64,000 bases of DNA, from positions 17,790,694-17,854,693 of the forward strand of contig OX424570.1 of NCBI GenBank assembly GCA_949152475.1. Direction: 5' to 3'. The translations under genes and the position numbers were made by a program. Under the pieces are notes generated by a model, which made no database searches, was not told where the DNA came from, and worked only from the letters and a program-made list of their open reading frames with translations. The number at the start of each line of letters is the position of its first letter. Position 1 is the stretch's first letter. Origin of the DNA: Terebella lapidaria. Its lineage: Eukaryota > Annelida > Polychaeta > Terebellida > Terebellidae. Below are positions 21,461-33,050 of this stretch, piece by piece.

Positions 21461-23050
21461 AACGATACCTTCACTCCGCATTTCATCCCACGGTGAACGT
21501 TCTCCCTCCAGCACTCACTGCTTGGCTTTACTAATGTCACTGTCCTGGTCCTGCCAGCCTCGCCACTGTTTCCAGTCACGGTCAGGGAGATAGTTACTGT
21601 TGCCTGGTTTATGCCAGTCGGTTCTAACATCTGACTGGGGCTGGTGCTCGACTTTTGCCCCTGCAGTGCCAGTATCTCCGGGCTGAGCTTCTTGGGCCAC
21701 TGCTCGAACTGCTGATACTCGTCTTGCTTCTTTAAGTTTGGCCGATCACAGTGGCGACAGTCCAGGCACGGTTTCTGCGAAAGAACGTCTGCATTGTCAT
21801 GTTTCCAGCCAGATCTGTACTGTACCTCAATTGGGTAGGTTTCCAAAATCTCCAGCCAACAAGCCACTTGTCCTTCCGGATTCTTGAAATTACGCAACCA
21901 GTTCAGTGCTCCATGGTCCGTCCGCACTGTAGTGGGTGTCCCATACAGGTAGTGATGGAAGTACTTGAGCGCTTCCACCATCGCCAAAAGCTCCCTCCTC
22001 GTCACACAATACCATCTCTCCTCTTTGGATAAACTCCGGCTATAGTTGGTGATGACTCGTTCTTCCCCGCCCTGCAACCGAGATAAAACGGCGCCTATGC
22101 CAACGCCACTTGCATCTGTGTCGAGCATGTATGGTTCCCCTGGTTTGGGAAATGCCAATATAGGTGTAGACACCATGATCTCCTGCAGTCGGCGAAAAGC
22201 TTGATGACAGTCGTCGGTTCACTCAAATGGTCAATCCTGCTCAGTCAGTCGATGCAGAGGTTTGGCAATGTCGGCAAAACCCTTCACGAACCTCCTATAG
22301 TACGAACACAGCCCCAAGAAACTTCTGAGCTCCTCAATGCATACTGGAATCTCCCACCCTTCCACAGCTTCAATCTTATTAGGATCCGTAGCGACCCCGT
22401 TGCTGGAGATGACGTGTCCGAAAAAAAGCACTTGGTCCTGCAAGAACTGACACTTCATGCCTGACACCTTCAGGCCGGCTTTCCCCAGACGAGTCAGTAC
22501 CTGGTCTAATCAGGCTAGGCGAGTCTCCAGGTCTCCCGCAAACACGATGATTTCATCGAGGTATACGAGGCAAGTCTCCCAATGGAGGCCGCGCAACACC
22601 CTCTCCATCAGCCTCTCAAAGGTGGCACCTGCTGATGTGAGTCCGAAGGGAAGAACCTTCCATTGATACAATTCTCCCGCCAGTGTATCCAGTGTGTCAT
22701 CGATCCGGGGCAGCGGTTATCTATCCTTCTTGGTCACCGCATTCAACCTTCGATAATCTACACAAAACCTCCAGCTATCGTCCTTCTTCCTTACCATGAC
22801 TACCGGTGAAGCTCAAGGGTTGACGGACTCGGAGATTATTCCCATCCCCAACATCCTTTCCAGCTCCTTGGCACAGTCCGCTTTTTGATGGAGAGTCTTC
22901 TGGGTCGCTGTCTTATAGGCACAGCATCTCCAGTTGGGATTTTGTGCTTCACTAGCCCTGTACGCCCCAGGTCCTCCTTGTTTCGTGAAAACACCCTATG
23001 GTGTTTACGCAACAGCTGCTCTGCCCTTGTCGCTTCATCCAGACTCAAAC
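21440..23050 (-). pseudogene. Gypsy reverse transcriptase and RNase H region (fossil)
   Basis: The RT C-terminal half is recognisable (VLFFGHVISSNGVATDPNKIEAV, shortened here in description, and LRSFLGLCSYYRRFVKGFA), followed by the Gypsy tether/RNase H (FPKPGEPYMLDTDASGVGIG, SRSLSKEERWYCVTRRELL, TDHGALNWL). It copies the RNA and removes it during reverse transcription. Broken. Confidence 0.88.
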
Positions 23051-23169
23051 GTCCCTCCAGTTCTTGAAAGATATCTTTCAGGTGGGGGCTTCCAGTAGCT
23101 CAGATCCGGCTTCCTGCACACTTGAAACAGCTTTTGCCTCACTAGTTTCCCACACTCTGTCTACTGGTT

Positions 23170-23790
23170 CACAGGTGGCAGCACACATCTTTCTTGTAGA
23201 GAGTCACCGGCCGATACAATAAATTCATTACCCTGATAGGAACAACCTTGGAGCAAGAGCCGATGAGAGACTTTGCCATCATCATCCCTTCCCGCTTTCC
23301 CAAGGCTTGTGCGGACTCCAAAACAGCGTTCACATACGTCGGCTTTCCAGCTACGATCCCTTCCAGAACCTTTTCCGAGTGTGGCCCCACCACTGTTGTA
23401 TCCTTCAGGTTGACCCTACAGATGGATGAACCATCCTTTTCGAATGTGCACTGTATCACCCTTCCATTCACCCACAAAAGACCTTTCTTGGCTTCCAGCA
23501 AACAGTCCTGACGTCGTAAGAAATCGAATCCCAGTACCAAAGAGGAATCTGTCTCGGCAACGACCAGCACGTGAGTCAACTCACAGCCACCAATTGAAAT
23601 TGTAAAATTTCCAGGACCAAGGGATGGCACCATTCCTCCATCCGCCATCTTTAAATTCCTGCTTCCCGTCAGGATAGGCCTCGAGATATCCGGTATCTCC
23701 AAGTATTGCCTTGGGTGCAAGACTGATACAGTAGATCCAGTATCCAGCAAACTGCCCACTTCCGTTCCGGCCAGTGATGCAACCACATAC
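23170..23790 (-). pseudogene. Gypsy aspartic protease region (fossil)
   Basis: The retropepsin signature LLDTGSTVSVL near the start and LVLGFDFLRRQDC towards the end place an aspartic protease between the gag-like and RT regions. Confidence 0.85.
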
Positions 23791-23859
23791 AGGCTATCCC
23801 CTGCAGTAGTGTGAGGTCACTTTGTTACTGCTTCATCTGAGAGTGAGACCGCCCCCTCA

Positions 23860-25820
23860 GCTACTGGTCGTTTCCCGAATCCTGCGGTTTCTCATTGAGT
23901 TTGATCTCAGCATCGTTCTTAGTATTCCCAGCCTTCTGTTTCTGCCAGCAGTCATTTTCTGAGTGTCCTCGTCTGGAACAAATGGGGCAGGTCTTGTTAC
24001 GGTCTTCCCGTCGTTTCCTGCACTCTGCCTTGTAGTGACCAGTCTTGCCACAGTAGAAGCTTTCGGCTTCCGTGATGGATTGTCTGGATTTTCTGTAGTC
24101 TTGGAGGTTTCCACCTTTTTCCCCATTATAGCCACCAGCCTGCCCAAGATAGCATCTGCAGAAAGGGGCTCTGGATCCCGGTCTTTTTGTGCCCTCAACA
24201 GCTGCCTGCCACCAGTCCTTCGGCGACGCCCCATTTGAAAGGCTTCATGTTCTAGGGCCAAAATCACCGCATCATTCAGAGTCTGGGGTTTTCCCCGAAA
24301 GACAGACCACTCCAAGTCGGCATCGTTGAGGGAATCCATGAAAGCATCTCTTGCCTTGACTTCTCTGATGTCTGGCGTCGCACCTGGGTAGGCCAACCTC
24401 ACCAGTTACTTCACTTCCTGTGCCAGTTCCGTGAGTGATTCCATCCCTTTCCTTGCTTTCCCCTTCAGTTGGGCTCGCCAACCCGGAATATGAACTTCGT
24501 TCTCTCGGATCCAGATCTGTGAGGATTGAAAGCGCGGCCCCCTTCAAGCTGGTCGCCAGCTCCATCGCCTTGGTGTGGTCACCCCAGGAGTTCAGAGAGA
24601 CTATGAGATCAAACTGTACCAGATAATCCCTGCACCCTGTCTTCCCATCATAAACCGTGGCCCCATACATTCCGACAGGAATATCTCCAGCAAGTCTGGG
24701 TCGGGCTATAGGATCCGGCAACCTGGAATCTGTCATCAAATCCCGTGGCATACGACCAGTCGGCCCCCCACATGACATCAGTGGCCCGGGCGGCGGGTTC
24801 ATTCTCCCACTTGAAAGCATGTTGTTGTCCCTGGATCCGCACTGTCCACCAGTCTCTTCCGGTCGCCCCACAGGGAACAGTCCCCATCCAGCAGGCGTTA
24901 CGAGGGGTCCACGTTGGACATGGTTCATATTCCAAACCTGTCTGTGGGGCTCCTGGTGAGATTTTTGGCACAACCCAACCTCTGGTCCAGTAGTAACCAG
25001 GTGAGGGAGGCTCGCATGTGTACCATATGGATAATGGTACAGCGCCCCTCCGCCCTGATACGTCAGCCCTCCCGCTTGATACATCGGTAAATGTGCCCCA
25101 GCCTGGCCCACAGGTGGTTGTCCTCTGGCGTGATGTACAGGCACCCAACACCCGGTTGGATGAGTAGGCGCCTGTAGTCCAACTTGCCGCGTGCAGTCCT
25201 GCCCCAGACCAGTTCCGTGGAGATCATTCGTGGTAGAGGGTATGGGACCTAAATCTCGGCTTACTGGCAATCGAATCCCGCTCTGGCCCGGTGTCTGTGA
25301 GAGCCCCTGTCTATCTCCAGCTCGCGGGGGCCAGCATAACGAGCCACCTATGCCCGCATGAGACCCTGGAAAAGCACTGGAGGAGCTATTGTTGGAGCCG
25401 TCCCTCCCTCCGTTGGTCCCTCCTGGTCCTGCTCCTGCCATGTCCAAAGGGTATCCGGCCATGCGCTGCTCCTCTGCTCCATGGGGCAACATCCCGTCCA
25501 GTCCAGCTTGCCCAGTACCCTGGCCGTGCTTGTGCCCCTGTAGGGAAGCAATATCATTTGGGACCACCCCTCGAACGAGCCAAGCCGATTCATCTACCTG
25601 GACATAGAGGATCTCCTGGTTACCAGTTGGTTGAGGCCCTGACGACTCTGATGGCATACCAGGACCACTAGGCCACATGATCCAGCCGAGGAATTGGTGT
25701 GAAATATAGTAAGTTGGTTCAGTGTATAGGCACACAAATGTCCAGGTGTATAACGTTGAAAACGGAATCCAGCAGACTACGCCGGGGTGCACAATCCAGC
25801 TGTGTGCACGGAGACACACC
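23860..25820 (-). pseudogene. Gypsy gag-like region with zinc knuckles (fossil)
   Basis: A CCHC knuckle (CPICSRRGHSENDC) and a related CGKTGHYKAEC segment lie near 23.95-24.06 kb on the minus strand. Upstream is a Gly/Pro-rich region and a helical segment (LVQFDLIVSLNSWGDHTKAM) that fits a gag capsid-like domain. Broken. Confidence 0.75.
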
Positions 25821-26129
25821 AGTCCAGCAAGGGCTTAACCAATTACTTTCGAAATTGAATATTTAATATTTCCCGGTATTCAACCCACGTGAAATTAATC
25901 ACGAATTTCCCATAAATCTGGTAAATTAATAACAAATAATTTCCTATCATTTACCATTTAATCAATAACTGTCAGACCTCAGACCTGGGTCGCAAAGGAG
26001 ATTGAAGAATAAACACACAAAAAATACTAAAACACGACCCCAAAACATTTTACTGAGCAGAAGGCGCTGATACAGGTTCTATTCCTAACAAAATATATGA
26101 AGGAATCCCATCGCTACCACCAAATAAGC

Positions 26130-26928
26130 TGTAGCGTGTAGGTGTTTACTGTATATTGGTAGCGTGAGTGACACACGTACAGCTTTGTAGTTATTTGTGA
26201 AAAGTCAAATAAGACGTGGACATGAATGCTCTTTCATACAAATCATTTATTCATAGCACACCAAGTTATAAAATACAAAGACTAAAACTCAAGATCCTGG
26301 CGGTCAACGCCCCTCTATGGCAAACTAGCTAGAACTATAGCCGTTACCTCTTCATTAAATACCCAGCACCGTTTTCGCTAATAAAAGTTTGAGATCCCGC
26401 TGCAAACCCCCTTTGGGAAAAGACCCCCCTTTTGCCCGAGTCCCCTGTCGGCCTATTTCTTATCCCCACTGAGCCCCGCTAATACCCGGCTTGATTAACT
26501 AAAATCCGGCTTGCCTGATAGGTTAAAATCGGCTGGCCAGCACCCGTAGCCTAGGCTGTGTTCCAGCAAGTGGTCCGGCAATTGGTCCAGCACACGTATG
26601 CCTACGTTATGGTCCAGCAATTAAGTATCCGGCAACTCCGGCTATGGTCAGCAGCGAGCATCAGAGTAGATCTCTGGGGGTCCAGCGGGCGATCTGACTG
26701 TCAGCCCGTAGGCCGGCCTTTTATAAGCCCGAATGCGTGGCCCATCCCGTTTTGGCGCCATTCCCCTTACCCCGCGATTGAACTGACACCTGACAGATAA
26801 TGCGACTGTGATGCTCCCTGGTGGGCTAGTGGAAAACTACATCTATCATGGCAGAAAACTGCCGGCAACCCTGCCCCAAACCAATAGCAACCCGACAAGA
26901 ACTCCGTAGGCGATGTCACCCCTTCTAG
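26130..26928 (-). repeat. 5' LTR of the Gypsy element, portion before the nested insertion
   Basis: It matches 18536 onward but carries about 165 extra bases near 26335-26500 that the other LTR lacks. The remainder of this LTR resumes after the Penelope-like element (~30314-30477). Confidence 0.88.
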
Positions 26929-27290
26929 TAATAGACGTGGAATCAATACCCAGTATTAAGTATTCCGAGCAAACAAAACAGGGTCTGTTATCCAATCTCA
27001 TAGTCCGGGGACAGAAAGTCATATCAGGCATACGAAGTGAGAGAAAACAAAAATGACAGGGAAACTCATGAACCCCCAAAAATGGCCATTAGGAGGTGAA
27101 ATCAGGTGTTCTGGAAAGAGTGAGCATTTCCTGCCCCACTAGTGGCACCCGTCGTGAATTGCCCAAAATTATCATGAAAATAGATCTAGTTGCATGGCAG
27201 ACATGGATTTGCTGTATTTATCAACCAGATCATGATGACGTCCATAGAATTTCTTAAACGCAGCTATAAGTTTTGGTAAAACATATCATA

Positions 27291-29402
27291 TCACAGCAGT
27301 TCAGAGACTAGCTGGGCAATTCGATAGACAAAGTCCTCATATTTGCAACTAGCTCTGGAATAGCGGATAAGCTGAGAAACAAACACACCATATGCCGGTG
27401 ACATAGGAATGTTGCTGCTTAGAAAAGGGAAATTGACTATGGAAAAATTGAAATAATCACGTTTGTCATATATTCTAGTTGACAGGTTAGAATCATTATC
27501 AATCTCCAACCTCAAGTCTAGATAGTTGGAAAAATTAGCTTGGGATTATTTAGCGACAATACATCATCCATGTATCGGAAAGTGAAATTAACATTACATG
27601 TCAGTTTCTTAGAACCTCCTCTTTGTAAATATTGGATAAAATCTGATTCATATGAGTATAAAAACAGGTCTGCCAATAATGGTGCAAAGTTTGTACCCAT
27701 GGGAATACCAATAGTTTGTTGAAATATTCGACCACCAAATTCCACAAAAATATTATCAATCAGAAAATTAACCATATTTACCACATCTATTTCAGTATAT
27801 TTGTATTGGGCATCAGAGTCGCCTTTAACAAAATAAGCGGTATTATATTTAACTACAAGATAGTGGTACCGACGTTGTCCCTTTTTAGAGAAAAATGAAT
27901 TTTTGATTAGTTTTTCAAGCTGAGACTTCAGTTCAGAATGAGGTATAGTTGTGTACAAAGTGGAGAAATCAAATGTTTTGATAGACGTTACTTTTGAAAG
28001 TTTGTGAGCATGTAGATATTCCAATAAAGATTTGGAAATTTTTAATATCCACATTTGGTTTATACCACTTCTAGAACAGATGGTTTCAGAGTACTTTTGG
28101 AGACCTTGTTTAATTTTAGACAATATAACAGTTAATATTTTAGAAAGGGCTTTGGTAGAACATGACGCTGAACCTGAAATATATCTTTATTTGTGTGGAT
28201 TTTTGTGCAACTTTGGGATCCAATATAAGTTTGGTAGATTAGAATCTTTACATGAGGTAATAATACCAAACGAATGCAATACAGACAAATGATTTGATAA
28301 GATATCCTGTTTGGGCACGGTAATGGCTTGGTATGTACTATTGGAATTAGTATTTGTTGGCAATACCCAGTTCGTCAAACAGGCACTGTATAATATATAT
28401 AGTATGCTTTACAAACAAAAACAACATTATTAGAAGCTTTATCTGCAGGGACAATGACGAACCTTTCTTGAAGTTCAACAAACTATTAGTAACCACGGGA
28501 TCATTGAAGACAGAGCTATATATATTACTAACTGACTTTGACAAAACATTAATGCGTTTGTTTACCAATGACCTAATCTGTTTGACCCATTCTGACAGAG
28601 AATCAGTTTCTGCCTTTTCTCGCTTTGTCCATTTTCTGGCATGCTCCTCAATGCACCCATGATTAACTTGAAATTGTATCTCCATGAAAACGACGTGGGC
28701 TCTCTATATTTGGGACCTTTGGACAAAATGTCTTTCAATGATTCATTCTCCACTATATTGAGGTCGCCTGAAATAACATGCCCAACTGGATCGTGTATGA
28801 ACGGAGAGTTAATGCAAGTGCAGGAGGGTGGGTTATGTAAGAGATCATCAATATCCAAATCATTCAATGTTTGTTTGTAGTTGAATATCTTGGGAGCAAC
28901 AGATTTGGTATATGAGTAGGATATAGATGGAGCGGCCGTGTCAGTGAAGTATGATGGTACCTGGGACTGAACAGACTTATGATGTAATATATTACTGATG
29001 TTAATTGCATCAATACCTTTATTGGCAAATTTTATCTTCAGAAAAGACCGTTTGGGTGGTAATTTCGGAATTCTGTGTTGGCTTATAAAGCCGATGATAA
29101 ACAATATCCATGATAATGGAATACAGACGAAATCCATAGCTATTGGTATTTCTGATATAGTGGGTAAGACATTGGTCCTCTAGTTCTTTAAGTTTAACAT
29201 GAGGTATGGCAAATAATTTAGTGCGAACATAGTGCAGTCCAAGTGGTTGTTTCAATATTTCGAGTAGACCATCAAAGGAAACATTATGCATAGATGGTCG
29301 ATTATAATGTCGTTGTCCATGGCTTCGTTTCCTACGTTTAAATGATGTAAATAAATTAATTACATTGACTGAACTATATCCTGGGCTTGTCAGGTTTCCC
29401 AC
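27291..29402 (-). pseudogene. Penelope-like reverse transcriptase region
   Basis: Diagnostic blocks in order are HDPVGHVISGDLNIV (N-terminal), KTFDFSTLYTTIPH (block with first Asp), QQTIGIPMGTNFAPLLADLF, and FRYMDDVLSLNN with the catalytic YMDD. These match Penelope RTs rather than LINE or LTR RTs, and relate to telomerase RT. Broken in several places. Confidence 0.88.
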
Positions 29403-29522
29403 TGAACTGATATTATCGTTATGGCCATAAGGTGTAGCTGTGCCTAGTTCACGTATCCAATGTTCTTCTGGTTTCCTGCGGGTGGGTGTACTTAATGAGG
29501 GACCAATAGTATGGTGGTATAT

Positions 29523-30005
29523 TTATTCTATGACTCGAACTTTCATTGATAAAATAGAATGGTCATCCTGATTAAAATGTTGATAAAGTAGTTCATTAGA
29601 ATTATTATTGATGTTGGAACGATGACCATTAACTCTCTTGTTAAGTTGTCCTTTGGTTTCTCCAATATATACGAGACCACATATAGTGCATTCAATTCCA
29701 TATACGATATTGCTGGTCTTGCAATTGATGTTTTCATAACTTTTACTAGTATATGTACGTTTGGTAAGTGAACTTGTGAACTGTGAATCTGTAATTAATA
29801 TATCACAAGTTTTGCAGTTTTTAGCTCTACATTTATTAATACTATATTGACAATCATCACCCTCTGCTTTCATATTATCTGGAAGTTTGATTTTACAATC
29901 TCTAATATTAATAAAATTACCCGAGTTGTTGTACCATAGGGAACGATCAGAAGAGACTACGTATGATGTTTTCATAATATCTGATATATCTGAGTCTAGG
30001 GGCAC
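29523..30005 (-). pseudogene. GIY-YIG endonuclease domain with upstream Cys motif (Penelope-like)
   Basis: 160 codons are open. KCRAKNCKTCDI is a Cys-rich zinc-like motif characteristic of the permuted group. It is followed by CKTSNIVYGIECTICGLVYIGET and then LNKRVNGHRS with the catalytic Arg context of GIY-YIG nucleases. It nicks target DNA during insertion. It is upstream of, not downstream from, the RT. Confidence 0.88.
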
Positions 30006-30150
30006 CTTCTGAGGAAGCTGTGACTGTGCCCTTGGACACAGCTTTTTGGCACCTTTTTATACTGGGTGCCGTGCCAACCAGTTTGTTTCCGTTGTCTTTG
30101 TACTGCATAGTTATTTCAAATACTAGGTTAAACCTAACTAAACTAGCTTT

Positions 30151-30211
30151 ACTGAGCTGATGGTGTCCGCGGGGACAAATAATTATCCACCAGCAAAGAC
30201 ACCGACTCAGT
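30151..30211 (+). other. 60-base fold-back module shared with the 362-bp repeat
   Basis: ACTGAG at 30151 pairs with CTCAGT at 30206-30211. Inside are CTGATGG and a 5-bp hairpin (TGTCC gcgg GGACA). Nearly the same string lies in every 362-bp unit (for example 39869-39930). Confidence 0.6.
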
Positions 30212-30477
30212 TATAGTAATAGACGTGGAATCAATACCCAATACACAGTATTGAGTATTCCGAGCAAACAAAACAGGGTCCATTATCCAATCTCATAGTC
30301 CGGGGACAGAAAGTAGCCATACTCGCAAAGTTGTATCAGCCATACAACTTGACTGCGCCATATTGATATCCAACATTTATCGTGCAACATGACTACGTAA
30401 TGATACAACTCAAATGACATGTTTGTTTACATACAAGATACTGTAAATTAAATACCGGCTTTGGCACAATCGTCACA

Positions 30478-30810
30478 CAATCATACCACTGAGCAGGTGT
30501 CACTGCCGATGGATGATAAATCTGAATATGTAAACTCAGTAGCCCTTTGGTTTGTGACCAGGTACATATATGTAACATGTATGTACTTCTCATACATCTA
30601 TTTCATGGGGTTTATTTCGGATATTTTCATAGGTTGTTGGGCCGTTGTATACTAATTCCATCATGTATGAAGTAGAAACAACTACAGTTCACACACTGCT
30701 TTTGGATAAACTACTTGGTCGGACTTTGTTTCTTTCGCAAACAGACGTTTGCTATTGACATCATCAAAATCTCCTGTTGTATTGGTGGTAATGATACGTT
30801 CATTCATTTT
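30478..30810 (+). repeat. 362-bp repeat family, right part of the copy split by the Gypsy element
   Basis: It resumes with CAATcataccactgag, continuing the unit that stops at 18535. It includes the ccatcatgtatgaagtag and gacatcatcaaaatct segments. Confidence 0.85.
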
Positions 30811-32300
30811 GGTTAGTCCTGTTGTGAGAAACAAGCACACTTGCTGAAATTTCACAGCATAATATTAAGCCAACGCCAACTACACCGCTGCTTGCGGTCA
30901 ATGGGACTTAGAAGACACCAGAGGCGCATCAATCTCACGCTATTATTCATGCTCAAACACCGATCTGGACAGGACTGATAGAACCAAATGCATTTACCAG
31001 TCTCAAAGTATAATCATATTATATCCAGTTTTTTCTTAAAAGCGTGTGAAAAATTTATTTTTGTGGGAAATGCTATTTATAAAGATGGTGGTGGTTTCTC
31101 CCATAATATAGTATTGTCCACTAGCAGGAAGGAAGTTCACGTCTCAAAAGTGCGAATCCATTGTAGGATGTTCTATCGTATCCGTATGGGAATGGAATAT
31201 AGTCGCAAAAATTATTATTATTATTATTATTATTATTCAAGGTCGATACAAGCATGTGACTACGATTGTCACACGCAGTACATGTCGACCGAGAGAAGGT
31301 ACGAGTAATGTTTTGATATATGGATCCAGTCAGTGTCAGAGAGAGTCGTCGTAGATTATTTCCAGGGCATGCTGCACTGTATCAGAGCAGATCGCGACAC
31401 TGAAAACAAAAATTTGACTCTTGAGATTTTGCAATGAGGACATCCGAGGCAATTTTTAGTCAAGTTTTATGTATGGAAAGTCGACATCCAATCAACGTAT
31501 GGAAAGTTGTTGGAGCCACTTCCCAGCAACGGGAAGGGGGGACGGGATGGCCTCTCGGATCAGTCATTTCCATCAGTTTCATGGGAAGATGTGGGGCATC
31601 CTGCACAGATCCAGTACATTACATATTGAGTTGGATAAATATTGTTATATTCGTCTTCTACGGACCGAATTGAGAAATGTCGTCATTGCTTGGAACACAA
31701 ATAACGAAACAACGAAACATGAACCTAAAACACAAGGTGTGAAAATGTTCGCAGTCCTACAAACACTCCAACAGCAAACATATGAAGATCGCATGAAAAT
31801 TATTGAAAAACGGGGAATAAATTATTAAAAACTATCAGGAATGTATCATGTATACATGGCGAAAATGATAACTGCGAATGAATTTACATGGAACAAATAA
31901 TAGTAGTGGGCTGAAATATTACGATCGTGGGAAATTCACGACAACCTTGAAACCGAATATTGAAACCAAATATACGTTATTTAAACATCGAACAAGTATT
32001 GAAACTAAGAATATGACAACTGGGAAGAGATTATTACAACTGGTACAGGCAATATTAGAGTATAAAAGTACAGAAAATAATAATATATTATTGTTTGAAC
32101 TTAACTAATTTATTCTCGGGAATCCAAAATCATTTCAAAATAAATAACTGTGCCATATAAATAATAAATTTGCCCCATATTTCCCTACATATACCCAGAA
32201 ACATTTCAAACTGCATGCCAGACGTCACGACTATTTCGAGTTGTTCAATGTTAAGAGCTAGATTTTAGTTGTGAACCTTTCAAAATGTCAGAGGGAAGAT
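30811..32300. other. no gene recognised
   Basis: It contains a (TTA)n tract (31210-31236). Several 60-120 codon frames lack start context, splice signals or known motifs. Confidence 0.4.
31210..31236. repeat. (TTA)n microsatellite
   Basis: Nine consecutive ATT/TTA repeats. Confidence 0.95.
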
Positions 32301-32302
32301 AA

Positions 32303-33050
32303 TGCAGAAGAAAAAAACTCAATTTACTGAGGCGGAAAATCGGATTAGCATTGAGGAGGTTGGCTTACATAAAAACATTATTTTTCCTAAGCCTCACAAA
32401 CACCATTCCTGACGAACCCAAGAGCAACGCGAGAGAGGCAATTTGTCATAACGTTAACTTCGTTAACAAAGTTAAAAGAAAGCCGATCGAAATACAGACG
32501 AGATGGCAAGATCTCGAAGCCCGCACGAAGGCCAAGACTGAAAGAAAGAAGAAAGCGAAGCTGTGATGGGGGAGAGAAGCCTCAAGAGTTGTTGATGCCA
32601 GAATAAAGTGTTTTGGATATCATAAGGCAGATGCTGTTCGACCTGTTGTCAGTAGGGCACCAGCTCAAGCCATATGACGGTGGTGGAGGAGGAGCAGGAG
32701 GAGGATTTCGAAGATGTTCCATCAACTTGGGATGCATCCCCATTACATGACGAGGACGAGGAGATTACATCTGAAGGCGCTGAGCTTCCGGTAATCGAAA
32801 AAGATCAGACATAAGATCAGATATAAGCAGGAGGTCAAATGTGCACCAAAATGTGCACCTTCCAACATGTCCTTGCCTGTCAGGAAGAGGGAAAGTAATG
32901 ATAACAAAGAAAACATCACCGACATATATGTCACCGAAAAGAAAAAAATAAAGATAGCTGAAAAGAGTATGGATGTCAAGAAACGGAAGTTGGCAGTGAT
33001 GTAGGAGGGAGTTGACTTCCTGCGTGACACCTGCGCCATGACGGAGTCCA
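32303..33050 (+). pseudogene. Myb/SANT-like (NAIF1/Harbinger-accessory type) pseudogene
   Basis: From ATG 32303 the frame reads MQKKKTQFTEAENRIS ... HKNIIFPK, the start of a Myb/SANT-like (MADF-like) DNA-binding domain. A +1 frame change follows, and the rest of the domain continues as FVNKVKRKPIEIQTRWQDLE and a Lys-rich end stopping at 32566. Downstream, an acidic region (MTVVEEEQEEDFEDVPSTWD) starts at 32674 and a Lys-rich region (NMSLPVRKRESNDNKENI) follows in another frame. This is the layout of NAIF1-like or Harbinger accessory proteins. At least two frameshifts and several stops show it is dead. Confidence 0.6.

Larger units (their letters stand above)
26929..30313 (-). mobile_element. 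Penelope-like retroelement, Naiad-type (GIY-YIG before RT), degenerate
   Basis: In minus orientation a GIY-YIG endonuclease region (30005-29520) comes first and the reverse transcriptase (29.4-27.3 kb) after it, the permuted order known for Naiad/Chlamys Penelope-like elements. Both ends carry the same ~95-bp sequence (26932-27020 and 30216-30313; tagacgtggaatcaat ... ccggggacagaaagt), like the pseudo-LTRs of this group. The coding region is interrupted in about five places. It sits inside the Gypsy LTR and is therefore younger than that insertion. Target-site duplication is not resolved. Confidence 0.85.
18536..30477 (-). mobile_element. Ty3/Gypsy LTR retrotransposon, broken, with a Penelope-like element nested in one LTR
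   Basis: It is coded on the minus strand, with LTRs at 18536-19233 (3') and 26130-30477 (5', enlarged by insertions). In element orientation the LTR starts TGTGACG and ends CTACA. The target duplication is CAAT (18532-18535 and 30478-30481). A PBS-like TGGTGGTAGCGATGGGA lies 8 bases inside the 5' LTR. Parts in order are gag-like with zinc knuckle, protease, RT, RNase H and integrase, the usual Gypsy order. The coding region is broken in roughly half a dozen places. The first ~200 bases of the two LTRs differ at about eight sites, suggesting moderate age. It is a fossil copy. Confidence 0.92.
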
